A stretch of 51,908 bases of DNA from Sphingobacterium sp. (GCA_031253985.1 JAIRVH010000194.1:1-51908), one strand, 5' to 3'; shown: positions 33,968 to 43,184, counted from the first letter of the stretch. Numbers and translations are program-made. The notes: generated by a model not told the origin, from the letters alone.

Positions 33968-35641
33968 CTATAAATCGTTATAAATTGCACGGAAGCTGGA
34001 GCGAAGTCCAAATGAAACCACTCCTGACTTATTGACAACAGGCGTTTCATATTGCGCTTTTGCATATCGCTGGGTATAACCAAGTTCTAAACGAAGATTA
34101 TACTTGGGGTTGAGAACGTAAGCTGCTTTCGCATCTGCGTAATAGATATTGTTCTTTATGCCCTGTGCAATATGGTTTCCGTATAAATTTGGTATCGTAT
34201 TATAGGATTGAAAGATGTTACCGCCCATATTACTTCCATCTGGCAGATCCAGTCCATTTTGGGTAAACATACCCTGCAATGAAAAATCCCATCGATCCCA
34301 TGCATAATTCACGAGGCCAACAAGCTCTCTAAAGTTCGCTCCTTTCGGGTGAGCCAATGGTTCGGCATTATTGCTATAATTTGAATATGATTTGAAGTGC
34401 GCATACGTATAAGGTCGAGCCGTATTATACTCGGCTAAAAAGTTCAGGTTCTTGACCCCAAACATATCATATCCTCTTATACCAAGTTGTGCCCCCCATT
34501 TATTATGTGCATATCCATTCCCTGCAAAAAACTCTTTCGCCGTAAATTCCCCTAATAAAAACTGCCCATAAGCAGTCAGATTATAAGGAAGCTTATATTT
34601 TGAGGTTAAACCCAAAAACATTTTATCAGGTGAAGTCGAGTTATTATTTTCGACAGGACGGATAAAGATAATTGGACTCAGATAACTAAAATCAAAACCT
34701 CTTTTTCCTGCTTCATCCTGCGCAGCCCAAACAACAGATTGGAAAAAGCCAACCGACAACTTATTGGTTACATTCCAATCCAAATATTGAAAGGCACCCC
34801 ATTTCTTTCCATCTCCTAAACGTGTATTATTTTGCCCCTCCATCGGATATGTGCCTGTTAAATCCTGTCTTGGATGCGTCGGGTCATTCATGTAGGCCCA
34901 GATCGAAGTATACTGAACATTCCCTATTGTACCGGTCAATTTCAGATGCGCATAATTTGAGGAGAAATCTGATAAAAGCATCGACCTATACCCATCCCCA
35001 ATAAAGTTTTTGTCGTAAGCCAAAGTTGCCTGAATATACTTATGGGCATCATAGGTCATGCTCGCTGTCGCATACATCCAGTCCATTTTATTTTTAGACT
35101 GAAATTTCGTATTTCCCTGACCAGGAACAACTTTATGCGCAACAATATAATCATCTAGGTATTTCGGAAATACCGCCTGACTTTCAAATGCGGAAGTATT
35201 AAATGTAAATTTATTACCCACGTTCAATCCCACCTGAAATCCCCTGCTATTCATCCAAGTACGCCGTTTATCGCCCTGCATGTCCTTTCCAATATAAAGA
35301 TCAGGTAAAAAATCAGCGTAGAATGTATAATCGTCCTTTTCAACCTGTACAAGATGTTCATTAAAAATCTTGCGCATAAACCAATTGGATGAAGAGACAG
35401 GTTTATTGGATTGTATGGAATCAAACTTGGCTAACAATAAAGAGTCTTTAATGACGAATGGTTTAGCCGAAGTATGCATTCTAGTCTCCGTAGAATAAAC
35501 AACATCGTTCATTTTTTGATAAAAATGATACGAATAAGGTTGGCTCTTAATCTGGGCAAAACCTCCGAAGGAAATACCTACTCCCATGCCTGCCAGCACC
35601 ATTCGGAGTAAATTATTATTTTTTGTTATATTAAGCCTCAT
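33968..35641 (-). CDS. RemB/Wzi-like outer-membrane barrel protein
   Basis: This 557-residue protein has a signal peptide (hydrophobic LLRMVLAGMGVGISFGGFAQ) and then alternating beta-strand pattern. It contains the family hallmark TLAYDKNFIGDGYRSMLLSD and ends with a C-terminal strand, as expected for an outer-membrane barrel. Related proteins are called capsule-assembly Wzi-like or gliding-motility RemB; the two labels overlap and do not settle the role here. It may bind or display a surface polysaccharide. No capsule or gliding cluster is nearby. Confidence 0.78.
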   Translation of the reverse strand: MRLNITKNNNLLRMVLAGMGVGISFGGFAQIKSQPYSYHFYQKMNDVVYSTETRMHTSAKPFVIKDSLLLAKFDSIQSNKPVSSSNWFMRKIFNEHLVQVEKDDYTFYADFLPDLYIGKDMQGDKRRTWMNSRGFQVGLNVGNKFTFNTSAFESQAVFPKYLDDYIVAHKVVPGQGNTKFQSKNKMDWMYATASMTYDAHKYIQATLAYDKNFIGDGYRSMLLSDFSSNYAHLKLTGTIGNVQYTSIWAYMNDPTHPRQDLTGTYPMEGQNNTRLGDGKKWGAFQYLDWNVTNKLSVGFFQSVVWAAQDEAGKRGFDFSYLSPIIFIRPVENNNSTSPDKMFLGLTSKYKLPYNLTAYGQFLLGEFTAKEFFAGNGYAHNKWGAQLGIRGYDMFGVKNLNFLAEYNTARPYTYAHFKSYSNYSNNAEPLAHPKGANFRELVGLVNYAWDRWDFSLQGMFTQNGLDLPDGSNMGGNIFQSYNTIPNLYGNHIAQGIKNNIYYADAKAAYVLNPKYNLRLELGYTQRYAKAQYETPVVNKSGVVSFGLRSSFRAIYNDL

Positions 35642-35836
35642 AAAATTATTTCAAAGATTACTTTTTCTAGCAAAATGCATTCCTAAACGCAAATTAACCG
35701 AATAAAATTGACTTTATTCATATGTTCAGTCAATTTTATCATGCTAAATCGTATTTGCTGTTCCTTTTATTCAAAAATATTTATATCTTGCATCTCACTA
35801 AATAACCTTATATAATATAAAACAGCCCTAATAAGC

Positions 35837-37252
35837 ATGAAACGCAGAACATTTATCCAAAACGCAACCCTGTTGACTGCAGGTGCACTTACAAGCAAAT
35901 TTTCATTCGCTCAGGAACATTCTTTTCCCACTGTACGAACAGTTAAAGAGAAAAGACTTTTTTCCAGCAAGGTAATCGAAGATGCAATTGTAGAATTTCA
36001 GAAAAATGTTAAAAATAAGGAACTGGCTTGGTTATTTAACAATTGTTTCCCAAATACCTTGGATACAACAGTATTTCCTTATGTTCAAAATGGCCGGAAT
36101 TACACCTATGTAATCACGGGAGATATTGATGCGATGTGGTTGCGTGACAGCAGTGCTCAGGTATGGCCGTACCTTCCTTTTATGAAAAAGGATAAAAAAT
36201 TGCAGGATCTTATTGTTGGCTTGATCCAAAAACAGAGTAAATGTATCAATATTGATCCCTACGCCAATGCATTTTATAATGACCCGACAAAAAAGGGCGA
36301 ATGGTTCAGCGACCACACCAATATGAAACCAGGAATACATGAACGAAAATGGGAAATCGATTCATTGTGTTATCCAATTCGGCTGGCTTATCATTACTGG
36401 AAGGAAACGAATGACAGCAGTCCATTTAATGACGAATGGTTAGACGCTCAACATAAGATCTATCAGACTTTCGTTGAACAGCAGCGTAAAGATAGCTTAG
36501 GCCCTTATAAATTTGAACGGACGACCTCCAGAGGATCTGACACATTACAGGTGGATGGTTATGGGTATCCGGTAAATCCGGTTGGTTTGATCTGCTCTAG
36601 TTTTCGACCTTCAGACGATTCCACTATTTTCTCATTCCTGATCCCCTCAAATTTATTTGCCATCGTTAGCCTTAGACAGTCTGCCGAAATTTTGAAGAAG
36701 GTCAAAAATGAACAGGCACTCGCAGCTCAAATGGAAGCACTAGCCAATGAAGTGGAGGCCGCCGTCAATACATATGGAATCATAGACCACCCTACGTTGG
36801 GAAAAATATATGCCTTTGAAGTAGATGGATTTTCGAGTCATCTGATGATGGATGATGCAAATATTCCCAGCTTGTTGGCCCTGCCCTATTTAGGTGCTGT
36901 AGATATAAATAATGAAGTTTACCAGCGCACACGGAATTTTGTTCTCTCTGACAAAAACCCATTCTTTTTTAAAGGAACAGCAGCAGAAGGCATTGGTGGC
37001 CCGCACATAGGAAGGGATATGATCTGGCCGATGTCCATTATCATGCGTGCCCAGACATCTACAAATGATGAGGAAATCCGTCATTGTATAAAAACCTTGG
37101 TCAATACACACGGTGGAACAGGATTTATGCATGAATCTTTTCACAAAAATGATCCTAAGAAATTTACAAGACATTGGTTTGCTTGGACAAATACATTATT
37201 TGGCGAATTAATTTGGAAAATATATAAAGAGAAACCATCTTTGCTTCAATAA
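35837..37252 (+). CDS. GH125 exo-alpha-1,6-mannosidase family
   Basis: This 471-residue metal-independent alpha-mannosidase has a Tat-type signal (KRRTFIQ, then a hydrophobic run ending at SFAQ), so it is probably exported folded. Characteristic segments are TGDIDAMWLRDSSAQVWPYL near residue 95, DDANIPSLLALPYLG and HESFHKNDPKKFTRHWFAWT at the C-terminus. The family removes alpha-1,6-linked mannose from N-glycan or mannan ends. It is not in an obvious polysaccharide-utilisation locus; no SusC/D pair is nearby. Confidence 0.92.
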   Translation: MKRRTFIQNATLLTAGALTSKFSFAQEHSFPTVRTVKEKRLFSSKVIEDAIVEFQKNVKNKELAWLFNNCFPNTLDTTVFPYVQNGRNYTYVITGDIDAMWLRDSSAQVWPYLPFMKKDKKLQDLIVGLIQKQSKCINIDPYANAFYNDPTKKGEWFSDHTNMKPGIHERKWEIDSLCYPIRLAYHYWKETNDSSPFNDEWLDAQHKIYQTFVEQQRKDSLGPYKFERTTSRGSDTLQVDGYGYPVNPVGLICSSFRPSDDSTIFSFLIPSNLFAIVSLRQSAEILKKVKNEQALAAQMEALANEVEAAVNTYGIIDHPTLGKIYAFEVDGFSSHLMMDDANIPSLLALPYLGAVDINNEVYQRTRNFVLSDKNPFFFKGTAAEGIGGPHIGRDMIWPMSIIMRAQTSTNDEEIRHCIKTLVNTHGGTGFMHESFHKNDPKKFTRHWFAWTNTLFGELIWKIYKEKPSLLQ

Positions 37253-37264
37253 ATCTGAAACTTG

Positions 37265-37306
37265 TAACACCATGTTATAAGTGAACGAGCTTATAATATG
37301 GTGTTA
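37265..37306 (+). promoter_or_regulatory. Long hairpin covering the murI start codon
   Basis: A 17-bp stem with one G-T pair (37265-37281 and 37290-37306) and an 8-base loop ends on the A of the murI ATG. In the mRNA it would fold the ribosome-binding region into the stem. It may also act as the end of the GH125 transcript. There is no T-run. Confidence 0.6.
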
Positions 37307-38130
37307 TGGATAATTTATCAAAATCTGGACCTATTGGCATTTTTGACTCCGGTTATGGAGGGCTTTCCGTATTTAAGGAAATTCAGCATCTTTTGCCACA
37401 GTACGATTATATCTATTTAGGCGACAATGCACGTGTTCCTTATGGTACACGATCTTTTGAAACCGTTTATAACTACACCAAACAATGTGTTTTTAAGCTA
37501 TTTGACCTAGGCTGTAACCTGGTGATTTTAGCCTGTAATACAGCTTCGGCAAAAGCATTAAGAACCATTCAACAAAACGACCTTCCTCCAGGAAAGAAAG
37601 TTCTTGGCGTCATTAGGCCTACGACGGAAATTGTACACAATTTTACGAAAACCAATAAGATAGGCATTTTAGCCACTACGGGAACTGTAAAATCTGAATC
37701 GTATAAAATAGAAATACACAAGTTTAATCCAGAAATTGAAGTTTTTCAGCACGACTGTCCTTTTTGGGTTCCTCTAGTAGAAAACAATGAAATCAATACA
37801 GAAGGCGCTCATTACTTTGTAGAAAAGGATTTGCGCGAACTTCTACAACAATCAGATCAGATCGATACCATTGTGCTAGCCTGTACCCACTATCCTTTAT
37901 TACTGCCCGTAATCGAAAAATATACACCGGATAATATAAAGATAATCTCTCAGGGGCCTATTGTTGCAAATAGCTTAAAAGAATATCTCAGTAGACACCA
38001 GGAAATTGAAACAATGTGTTCCCAAAACGGACAATTGGCATTTTATACTACGGATGATCCGAGAGACTTTGAAAGCAAAGCAAAAATATTTTTTGGACAG
38101 CCAATAGCGGCAAGCCATATCAGTGTCTAA
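37306..38130 (+). CDS. murI: Glutamate racemase
   Basis: This 274-residue enzyme makes D-glutamate for peptidoglycan. The two catalytic Cys motifs are ACNTAS near residue 75 and ACTHYP near 185, and the start IGIFDSGYGGLSV is typical. Its start codon lies at the end of a stable hairpin and I see no clear ribosome site. It supplies a D-amino acid, but it is remote from the D-amino-acid operon at 2.5-7.8 kb and is probably unrelated to it. Confidence 0.96.
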   Translation: MDNLSKSGPIGIFDSGYGGLSVFKEIQHLLPQYDYIYLGDNARVPYGTRSFETVYNYTKQCVFKLFDLGCNLVILACNTASAKALRTIQQNDLPPGKKVLGVIRPTTEIVHNFTKTNKIGILATTGTVKSESYKIEIHKFNPEIEVFQHDCPFWVPLVENNEINTEGAHYFVEKDLRELLQQSDQIDTIVLACTHYPLLLPVIEKYTPDNIKIISQGPIVANSLKEYLSRHQEIETMCSQNGQLAFYTTDDPRDFESKAKIFFGQPIAASHISV

Positions 38131-38199
38131 AAATAAAAACCTATGATTTTTAAAACTTTTACTTCCCAATTCTCGTTATTCTGATAAAAGGGAGGTATA

Positions 38200-38445
38200 A
38201 TGAAAAAGAACTTTATAACCATAGCATTTAATCAAGACACACAGCATTGCGAATCCAAAGAATTTTCAAGCATCCAGGAAAGTGAAGAATATTTTAAAAC
38301 TTTCGAAACTTCCGCACAGCCCAATTATGTGCCGGTATGTATCTACAATTTAAATACAAATACAATTCTTGATATAAGTGATTATTATATCAACAAGGAT
38401 ACGGAACTCCACCAGATCGTAAAAAATTGTTTGGCAGAAAAGTAA
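38200..38445 (+). CDS. Hypothetical 81-residue protein
   Basis: I do not recognise a family. The protein is soluble, acidic and lacks a signal peptide or helix long enough to cross a membrane (start MKKNFITIAFNQDTQHCE, core NYVPVCIYNLNTNTILDISD). A purine-rich GGGAGG site lies 6 bases before its ATG, which supports translation. It sits 69 bases after murI and 153 bases before a sugar-dehydrogenase gene, on the same strand. Confidence 0.65.
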   Translation: MKKNFITIAFNQDTQHCESKEFSSIQESEEYFKTFETSAQPNYVPVCIYNLNTNTILDISDYYINKDTELHQIVKNCLAEK

Positions 38446-38598
38446 CTCTTTCGATCGTCATAAAAAATTAGCAAAGCTAGCATTCCCCCTTTTTGTTTTA
38501 TGGGTAATGTATATATATTATTACATGCTAGAAAATAATATTTCATTAATTTTTAATATCTTCAAGCAGATAATCAGACAACAAACAAGTCACAGATA

Positions 38599-39852
38599 AT
38601 GAAAACCAAACTGACACTAAGCCTTTTAACCGTATCTTTGGGATTAATGGCATGTAATTCCAATCATGCGAATTCAAATTCAAGTTCGGATAGCAGCGCA
38701 AATTCTGCAACTGACACCACAAGTTACCCTCCAGTAGAGACGCAAAAGGCAAACACAGATTATAAACCGGCATTTGCTGGGCAAACGAGAATTAACGGAG
38801 CGAAAACTTCTACTCCTTTCGAAGGGAAAGTAATCGCGGAAGGATTAAAATCACCTTGGGGAATTACAGCATTGCCCGACGGCCGATTATTAATTTCAGA
38901 AAAAGAGGGTGATTTTCGTATTGCGACCGCAGATGGTAAATTAGGAGAACCGATCAAAGGTTTACCTCCGGTCAATAGTAGCGGGCAAGGGGGCCTTTTA
39001 GGATTACGTCTTGACCCAAACTTCGAGTCAAATCGGATGATATACTGGGTTTTCTCGGATAATACGGCTGCGGGGACATTGACTGCAGTTGCAAAAGGAA
39101 AGCTTTCAGCTGATGAGAAATCGATAGAGGGTGCTAAGGTAATTTACCAGGCAACTCCGGCACATAAGGGGAATCTACATTATGGCGGCCGCATCATCTT
39201 TGATAAAGAAGGAAATATTATTCTGAGTACAGGTGAAAGGTCAGATTTGGTTACACGACCATTGGCACAAGACCTGAATGCAGCATTGGGCAAGATCCTT
39301 CGTATCACGACAGACGGACAACCTGCACATGGCAATCCATTTATAGGTAAGCCGAATGTCCGTCCCGAAATTTACAGCTATGGACATCGCAATCCACAAG
39401 GACTTGCTTTACACCCCGAAACAGGCGACCTTTGGGAAACGGAATTTGGTCCACGTGGCGGCGATGAGCTGAATAGAATACAAGCGGGCAAAAATTATGG
39501 TTGGCCCACGATTACATATGGTATCGAATATAAAGGTGATAAAGTCGGTGAAGGTATACAACAAAAAGACGGTCTAGAACAGCCCGTTTATTATTGGGAC
39601 CCAGTGCTCTCCCCTAGTGGAATTACTTTCTATACCGGCCAAAATATTCCAGAATGGAAGAACAATCTTTTTATCTGTGGCCTGAGCAGCATGCATATTG
39701 CCAGAATTATCCTAAAGGACAACAAGGTAGTTGGAGAAGAGCGTCTGCTAGCAAATGAGGGGCAACGATTCAGAGATATCACACAGGGCAAAGACGGTGC
39801 GCTATATGCTATAACGGATATTGGCAAACTCTATAAAATTGATAAAAAATAA
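38599..39852 (+). CDS. PQQ-dependent sugar dehydrogenase-like lipoprotein
   Basis: This 417-residue protein has a lipoprotein signal (SLGLMAC, Cys19), a Ser/Asn-rich linker, and a six-bladed beta-propeller of the soluble aldose sugar dehydrogenase family (YliI type). Motifs are GLKSPWGITALPDGRLLISE, YGHRNPQGLALHPETG and WETEFGPRGGDELN. It should oxidise an aldose in the envelope using PQQ. No PQQ synthesis genes are seen here, so cofactor may be taken up from outside. It is followed by a clean terminator. Confidence 0.9.
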   Translation: MKTKLTLSLLTVSLGLMACNSNHANSNSSSDSSANSATDTTSYPPVETQKANTDYKPAFAGQTRINGAKTSTPFEGKVIAEGLKSPWGITALPDGRLLISEKEGDFRIATADGKLGEPIKGLPPVNSSGQGGLLGLRLDPNFESNRMIYWVFSDNTAAGTLTAVAKGKLSADEKSIEGAKVIYQATPAHKGNLHYGGRIIFDKEGNIILSTGERSDLVTRPLAQDLNAALGKILRITTDGQPAHGNPFIGKPNVRPEIYSYGHRNPQGLALHPETGDLWETEFGPRGGDELNRIQAGKNYGWPTITYGIEYKGDKVGEGIQQKDGLEQPVYYWDPVLSPSGITFYTGQNIPEWKNNLFICGLSSMHIARIILKDNKVVGEERLLANEGQRFRDITQGKDGALYAITDIGKLYKIDKK

Positions 39853-39861
39853 ATACTTCTG

Positions 39862-39896
39862 AAAGCAGCCCTTCTCCAATGGGCTGCTTTTTATTT
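39862..39896 (+). terminator. Terminator of the sugar dehydrogenase gene
   Basis: A 10-bp perfect stem (AAAGCAGCCC / GGGCTGCTTT) is followed by TTATTT. It begins 9 bases after the stop codon. Confidence 0.85.
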
Positions 39897-40007
39897 AAAG
39901 ATCCTCATATATGAACTATTTTTTGAGGGGCCACGATTTTAAAACATGACAGATATTAAAACTTGGCTCGATTATTGATCAATAATATTAAATCAATAAA
40001 TTATTAT

Positions 40008-40142
40008 ATGGTAAAAAAAGAAAAAATGAAAAAATTACTAGAGATTAACCCCTTGTCATTCTATATGACCAACTGGGGATTTGTTAACAACACCACCCCA
40101 AAAAGAACGCGCAAAACCTGCCAAACTTCTCCAAAAAATTAA
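40008..40142 (+). CDS. Possible 44-residue small peptide gene
   Basis: An open frame starts at ATG 40008 (MVKKEKMKKLLEINPLSFYM) and ends in a basic tail (TPKRTRKTCQTSPKN). Its opening resembles leader peptides in shape, but I see no modification gene, no strong ribosome site and no promoter element. A 16-bp palindrome lies at 39971-39986. It could be chance. Confidence 0.2.
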   Translation: MVKKEKMKKLLEINPLSFYMTNWGFVNNTTPKRTRKTCQTSPKN

Positions 40143-40198
40143 GCGTTCTTGCTCAAAAATTCAATTAAAAATTTTATTAAAATCATCTGCTGATATCC

Positions 40199-40249
40199 TC
40201 CATACGGATATTAAGTAAGAGATTTATTCTTTTACTTCATCCGTATGGA
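40199..40249 (-). terminator. Hairpin downstream of the rlmH operon
   Basis: An 11-bp perfect stem (40199-40209 / 40239-40249) has an inner 6-bp stem (AAGTAA / TTACTT). It starts 12 bases after the stop of the 48-residue membrane protein. There is no strong T-run, so it may be a stabilising 3' structure. Confidence 0.55.
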
Positions 40250-40260
40250 AGGAATTGAAG

Positions 40261-40407
40261 CTATGCGAAAAAAAACGCCAATACAATTACGATAATAATA
40301 CAAGCAATCATAATGTATTTATTCAATTGGCTATTTTTCTCTCCTTCGTCACTTTTATAGTGATAATCTCGTTTGTTGGGCAAATTCATAAGCTTGTTTT
40401 TATTCAT
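40261..40407 (-). CDS. 48-residue single-helix membrane protein
   Basis: ATG at 40407 opens a 48-residue protein with a charged, polar N-terminus (MNKNKLMNLPNKRDYHYKSD) and one strong membrane helix near the C-terminus (MIACIIIVIVLAFFFA). It lies 26 bases after the rlmH stop on the same strand, so the two are probably co-transcribed. I do not recognise the family. The layout (acidic and basic soluble part, then a very hydrophobic end) looks like a real small membrane protein and not chance. Confidence 0.6.
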   Translation of the reverse strand: MNKNKLMNLPNKRDYHYKSDEGEKNSQLNKYIMIACIIIVIVLAFFFA

Positions 40408-40433
40408 GATGAAGTTACGGACTTTTTTCCATA

Positions 40434-40907
40434 TTATTCGTGATGGTAAGGTTCGCCCTTCATAATGGAAAATGCTCGATAGAGCTGTTCCGTAAAAAAC
40501 AACCGAATCATTTGATGAGAAAAAGTCATCTTTGACAGAGAGATTTTCGAATTTGCCCGATCATAAATTTTTCGATCAAAACCATAAGGCCCACCAATAA
40601 TAAACACCATATGTTGCACACTTTGTACCATCATTTTTTCCAAATAAGCAGAAAATTCCAATGAACGATATTCTTTCCCATGTTCGTCCAACAGGACCAC
40701 TAAATCCTGCGGCTGCAATTGTTTCAAGATCAAAAGGGCTTCCTTATCCTTTTGCTGTTCAACAGAAAGATTCTTAACATTCTTGATGTCTGGGATCACT
40801 AAAATATTAAAGTTCACATAAAAACTTAATCGCTTAATATACTTTTCAATACCTTCAATCAGATATTTATCATCTGTTTTACCTATGCAAAGTAACGTTA
40901 TTTTCAT
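40434..40907 (-). CDS. rlmH: 23S rRNA pseudouridine-1915 N3-methyltransferase
   Basis: This 157-residue SPOUT-family methyltransferase (formerly YbeA) methylates m3-Psi1915 in helix 69. Typical segments are VVLLDEHGKEYRSLEFSAYL, the knot region FIIGGPYGFD and the C-terminal FTEQLYRAFSIMKGEPYHH. Length is normal. It is upstream of a small membrane protein in the same direction. Confidence 0.97.
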   Translation of the reverse strand: MKITLLCIGKTDDKYLIEGIEKYIKRLSFYVNFNILVIPDIKNVKNLSVEQQKDKEALLILKQLQPQDLVVLLDEHGKEYRSLEFSAYLEKMMVQSVQHMVFIIGGPYGFDRKIYDRANSKISLSKMTFSHQMIRLFFTEQLYRAFSIMKGEPYHHE

Positions 40908-41138
40908 CTAGATAATCTTCTATTTTCTCTGTAAGCAGTACAATAAGAACAGTGCTCTTTTTTAACGAAGAGCGAGATCTGATCGGAACCACATTAAATC
41001 ATCTTAAAACATCCCCCAAGAAGCTCCTGTTAGATACTTTCCTTATTTACCTAATCTGCATTTCCCTATGGGACAAAGTTCCGAATTATTTACTAATAAA
41101 CGCACACAATAGGATAGATTATATACTCTTTATAAACG

Positions 41139-41169
41139 AAAAAACCGAATTCAAATCATTCGGTTTTTT
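41139..41169. terminator. Terminator of dnaB
   Basis: A perfect 12-bp stem (AAAAAACCGAAT / ATTCGGTTTTTT) with a 7-base loop lies 34 bases downstream of the dnaB stop. The A and T flanks allow either direction. Confidence 0.85.
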
Positions 41170-41202
41170 CTATTATTATGAATATTTACGTAAAATTTAC
41201 CA

Positions 41203-42813
41203 CTAAAAGTGTGAATCATCGGGCATATCGTTCATTCGAGATGGCATAGTAATACCACCACTGAAGCTACCCCCACTAAAATCATCAGCAAAGTTTGGCG
41301 ACGGGTTCAATGCCGAGGCGGAAAATGTAGCGGGTGCATCGCCGAAACCATCTCCACCCCCCATACCAGAAAACTCATCTTCCAGATCCACAAACTTCAC
41401 AAACTTACCCACAAAGCGAAGCGGGACAATTCCCGTTTCACCATTACGGTGCTTTGCAATAATAACCTCACCAACACCAGCAGTAGGGCGTCCTTCCTCA
41501 TCTTCAGTTAAACCATAGTATTCGGGTCTATATAAGAAAAGAACCATATCCGCATCCTGCTCAATAGAACCAGACTCCCTCAAATCGGACAACATTGGAC
41601 GTTTACTATTTCCAGGTCTTGATTCCACCGCGCGACTCAACTGCGACAATGCCAAAACAGGAATATTCAATTCCTTAGCAACAGATTTCAAAGCCCGCGA
41701 GATGCTACCGATTTCCTGCTCACGGTTCCCTCCACCTTTACCTTCGGCTTTCCCATGCATTAGCTGTAAGTAATCCACAATTACCATCTGAATATCGTAT
41801 TGTGCCTTTAAACGTCTGCATTTCGCTCTAAATTCGAACACATTCAACGCTGGTGTATCATCAATAATAATGGGCGCATCTGTTAACCGGCCAATCCGCG
41901 AATGTAACTGCTGCCATTCATGATCTGCAAGATTTCCCTTTTTCAATTTTTCTTGCTCAATTTCTGTTTCACCTGCTATCAGACGATTAACAAGCTGAAC
42001 GGATGACATTTCCAGAGAGAATACAGCGACGGCTTTGCCATGTTCCACAGCAGCATTACGCGCAACAGAAAGTACAAAAGCCGTCTTCCCCATTGCCGGA
42101 CGAGCTGCAATAATTACAAGATCGGAGGGCTGCCAACCTGATGTCATACGATCCAGGGCAGTTAAACCCGAAGGCACACCTGTCAGACCATCTGTACGAT
42201 CACGCAGCATTTCAAGGTTAGAAATCGCCTCACGCATGATATCATCCATCTTTCTGGAGTCTCTCCTCAAATTGTTCTGCGCGATATCAAATAAGCTTTT
42301 TTCCGCATGATCTAAAAGATCGAAGATATCTGAAGTTTCATCATATGAACTATTAATAATTTCTGTAGAAACTTTGATAAGCTCACGTTGGATATATTTT
42401 TGAGAAATAATACGTGCATGATACTCAATATTCGCCGCCGAAACAACCCGATCAGTCAACTGCGTAATGTAATAAGCGCCACCCACCATTTCCAGCGACC
42501 CCATCCTTCTAAGCTCAGAAGTAACGGTTAAGATGTCAATTGGCGAAGTTTTTTGAAAAAGGCCAAAAATTGCTTCGAAGATCTTTTGATGAGATTCTTT
42601 ATAAAACGATTCAGGTTTTAAAATATCAATGATTTCACTCAGCGCATTTTTTTCAAGCATCAACGCCCCTAGGACGGCTTCTTCAAGATCTACCGCTTGA
42701 GGAGGAAGTTTGCCCAAGCCGCTCACCAAATTATTTAATTTGGTACGCCGCTCACCATAATTACCCCGTTTGTTATCCGTATTACCCGCTTCAAAATTAC
42801 TGTCGTTCATCAT
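41203..42813 (-). CDS. dnaB: Replicative DNA helicase DnaB
   Basis: This 536-residue hexameric helicase has the N-terminal helical domain (PPQAVDLEEAVLGALML, residues ~38-140) and the RecA-like C-terminal domain with Walker A ARPAMGKTAF, the VIVDYLQLMH region and LSQLSRAVESRP. A Gly/Ser-rich, low-complexity tail of ~50 residues follows the helicase core. The tail is longer than in the E. coli protein (471 residues), which explains the larger size. It may contact partners. Confidence 0.97.
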   Translation of the reverse strand: MMNDSNFEAGNTDNKRGNYGERRTKLNNLVSGLGKLPPQAVDLEEAVLGALMLEKNALSEIIDILKPESFYKESHQKIFEAIFGLFQKTSPIDILTVTSELRRMGSLEMVGGAYYITQLTDRVVSAANIEYHARIISQKYIQRELIKVSTEIINSSYDETSDIFDLLDHAEKSLFDIAQNNLRRDSRKMDDIMREAISNLEMLRDRTDGLTGVPSGLTALDRMTSGWQPSDLVIIAARPAMGKTAFVLSVARNAAVEHGKAVAVFSLEMSSVQLVNRLIAGETEIEQEKLKKGNLADHEWQQLHSRIGRLTDAPIIIDDTPALNVFEFRAKCRRLKAQYDIQMVIVDYLQLMHGKAEGKGGGNREQEIGSISRALKSVAKELNIPVLALSQLSRAVESRPGNSKRPMLSDLRESGSIEQDADMVLFLYRPEYYGLTEDEEGRPTAGVGEVIIAKHRNGETGIVPLRFVGKFVKFVDLEDEFSGMGGGDGFGDAPATFSASALNPSPNFADDFSGGSFSGGITMPSRMNDMPDDSHF

Positions 42814-42973
42814 GATATTATATCAGAAATATAGCTTTTGCTATCCTTAAAATCTAGATAGGATAACAAATGTATAAAAAATAAAATTCACCTCCATAAG
42901 GAATTACAAACAGGCAAATCCTACCGTCAAGCCGTATGCCTCAAAAAGCTTTGAACGACACATATTTACATTG

Positions 42974-43015
42974 TTAGTTTTCAACAACAGATGTTGAAAA
43001 GATGTTGAAAACTAA
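42974..43015. repeat. TGTTGAAAA repeats upstream of ubiE
   Basis: A 13-bp inverted repeat (42974-42986 and 43003-43015, TTAGTTTTCAACA with its complement) is joined by a second direct copy of TGTTGAAAA at 42992-43000. Three TGTTGAAAA units lie within 42 bases of the dnaB-ubiE gap, a 365-base stretch without a gene. Confidence 0.6.
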
Positions 43016-43066
43016 TAATCAGCATTAAAAATCAACGCGTTAAAAAATGTTAACAATTTAAATTAT

Positions 43067-43075
43067 TGTGGATAA
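43067..43075 (-). promoter_or_regulatory. DnaA-box match
   Basis: The minus strand reads TTATCCACA, an exact match to the bacterial DnaA-box consensus, in the AT-rich dnaB-ubiE gap. A single match can occur by chance, so binding is unproven. Confidence 0.4.
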
Positions 43076-43184
43076 GCAAAAAGCTTAAAATAAAAAAATT
43101 CTGCTGCCTAGAATCAAAAACAACCCGTCGTTTTAATATCAAAAACAAATCCTTTTTTTAGCGCCAAAAAATATTCTTATGTTG

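Noticed and set aside
40952..41206. 84-residue plus-strand frame before dnaB
   Set aside because: It runs through the dnaB terminator hairpin and into the dnaB gene; the sequence encodes no recognisable protein.
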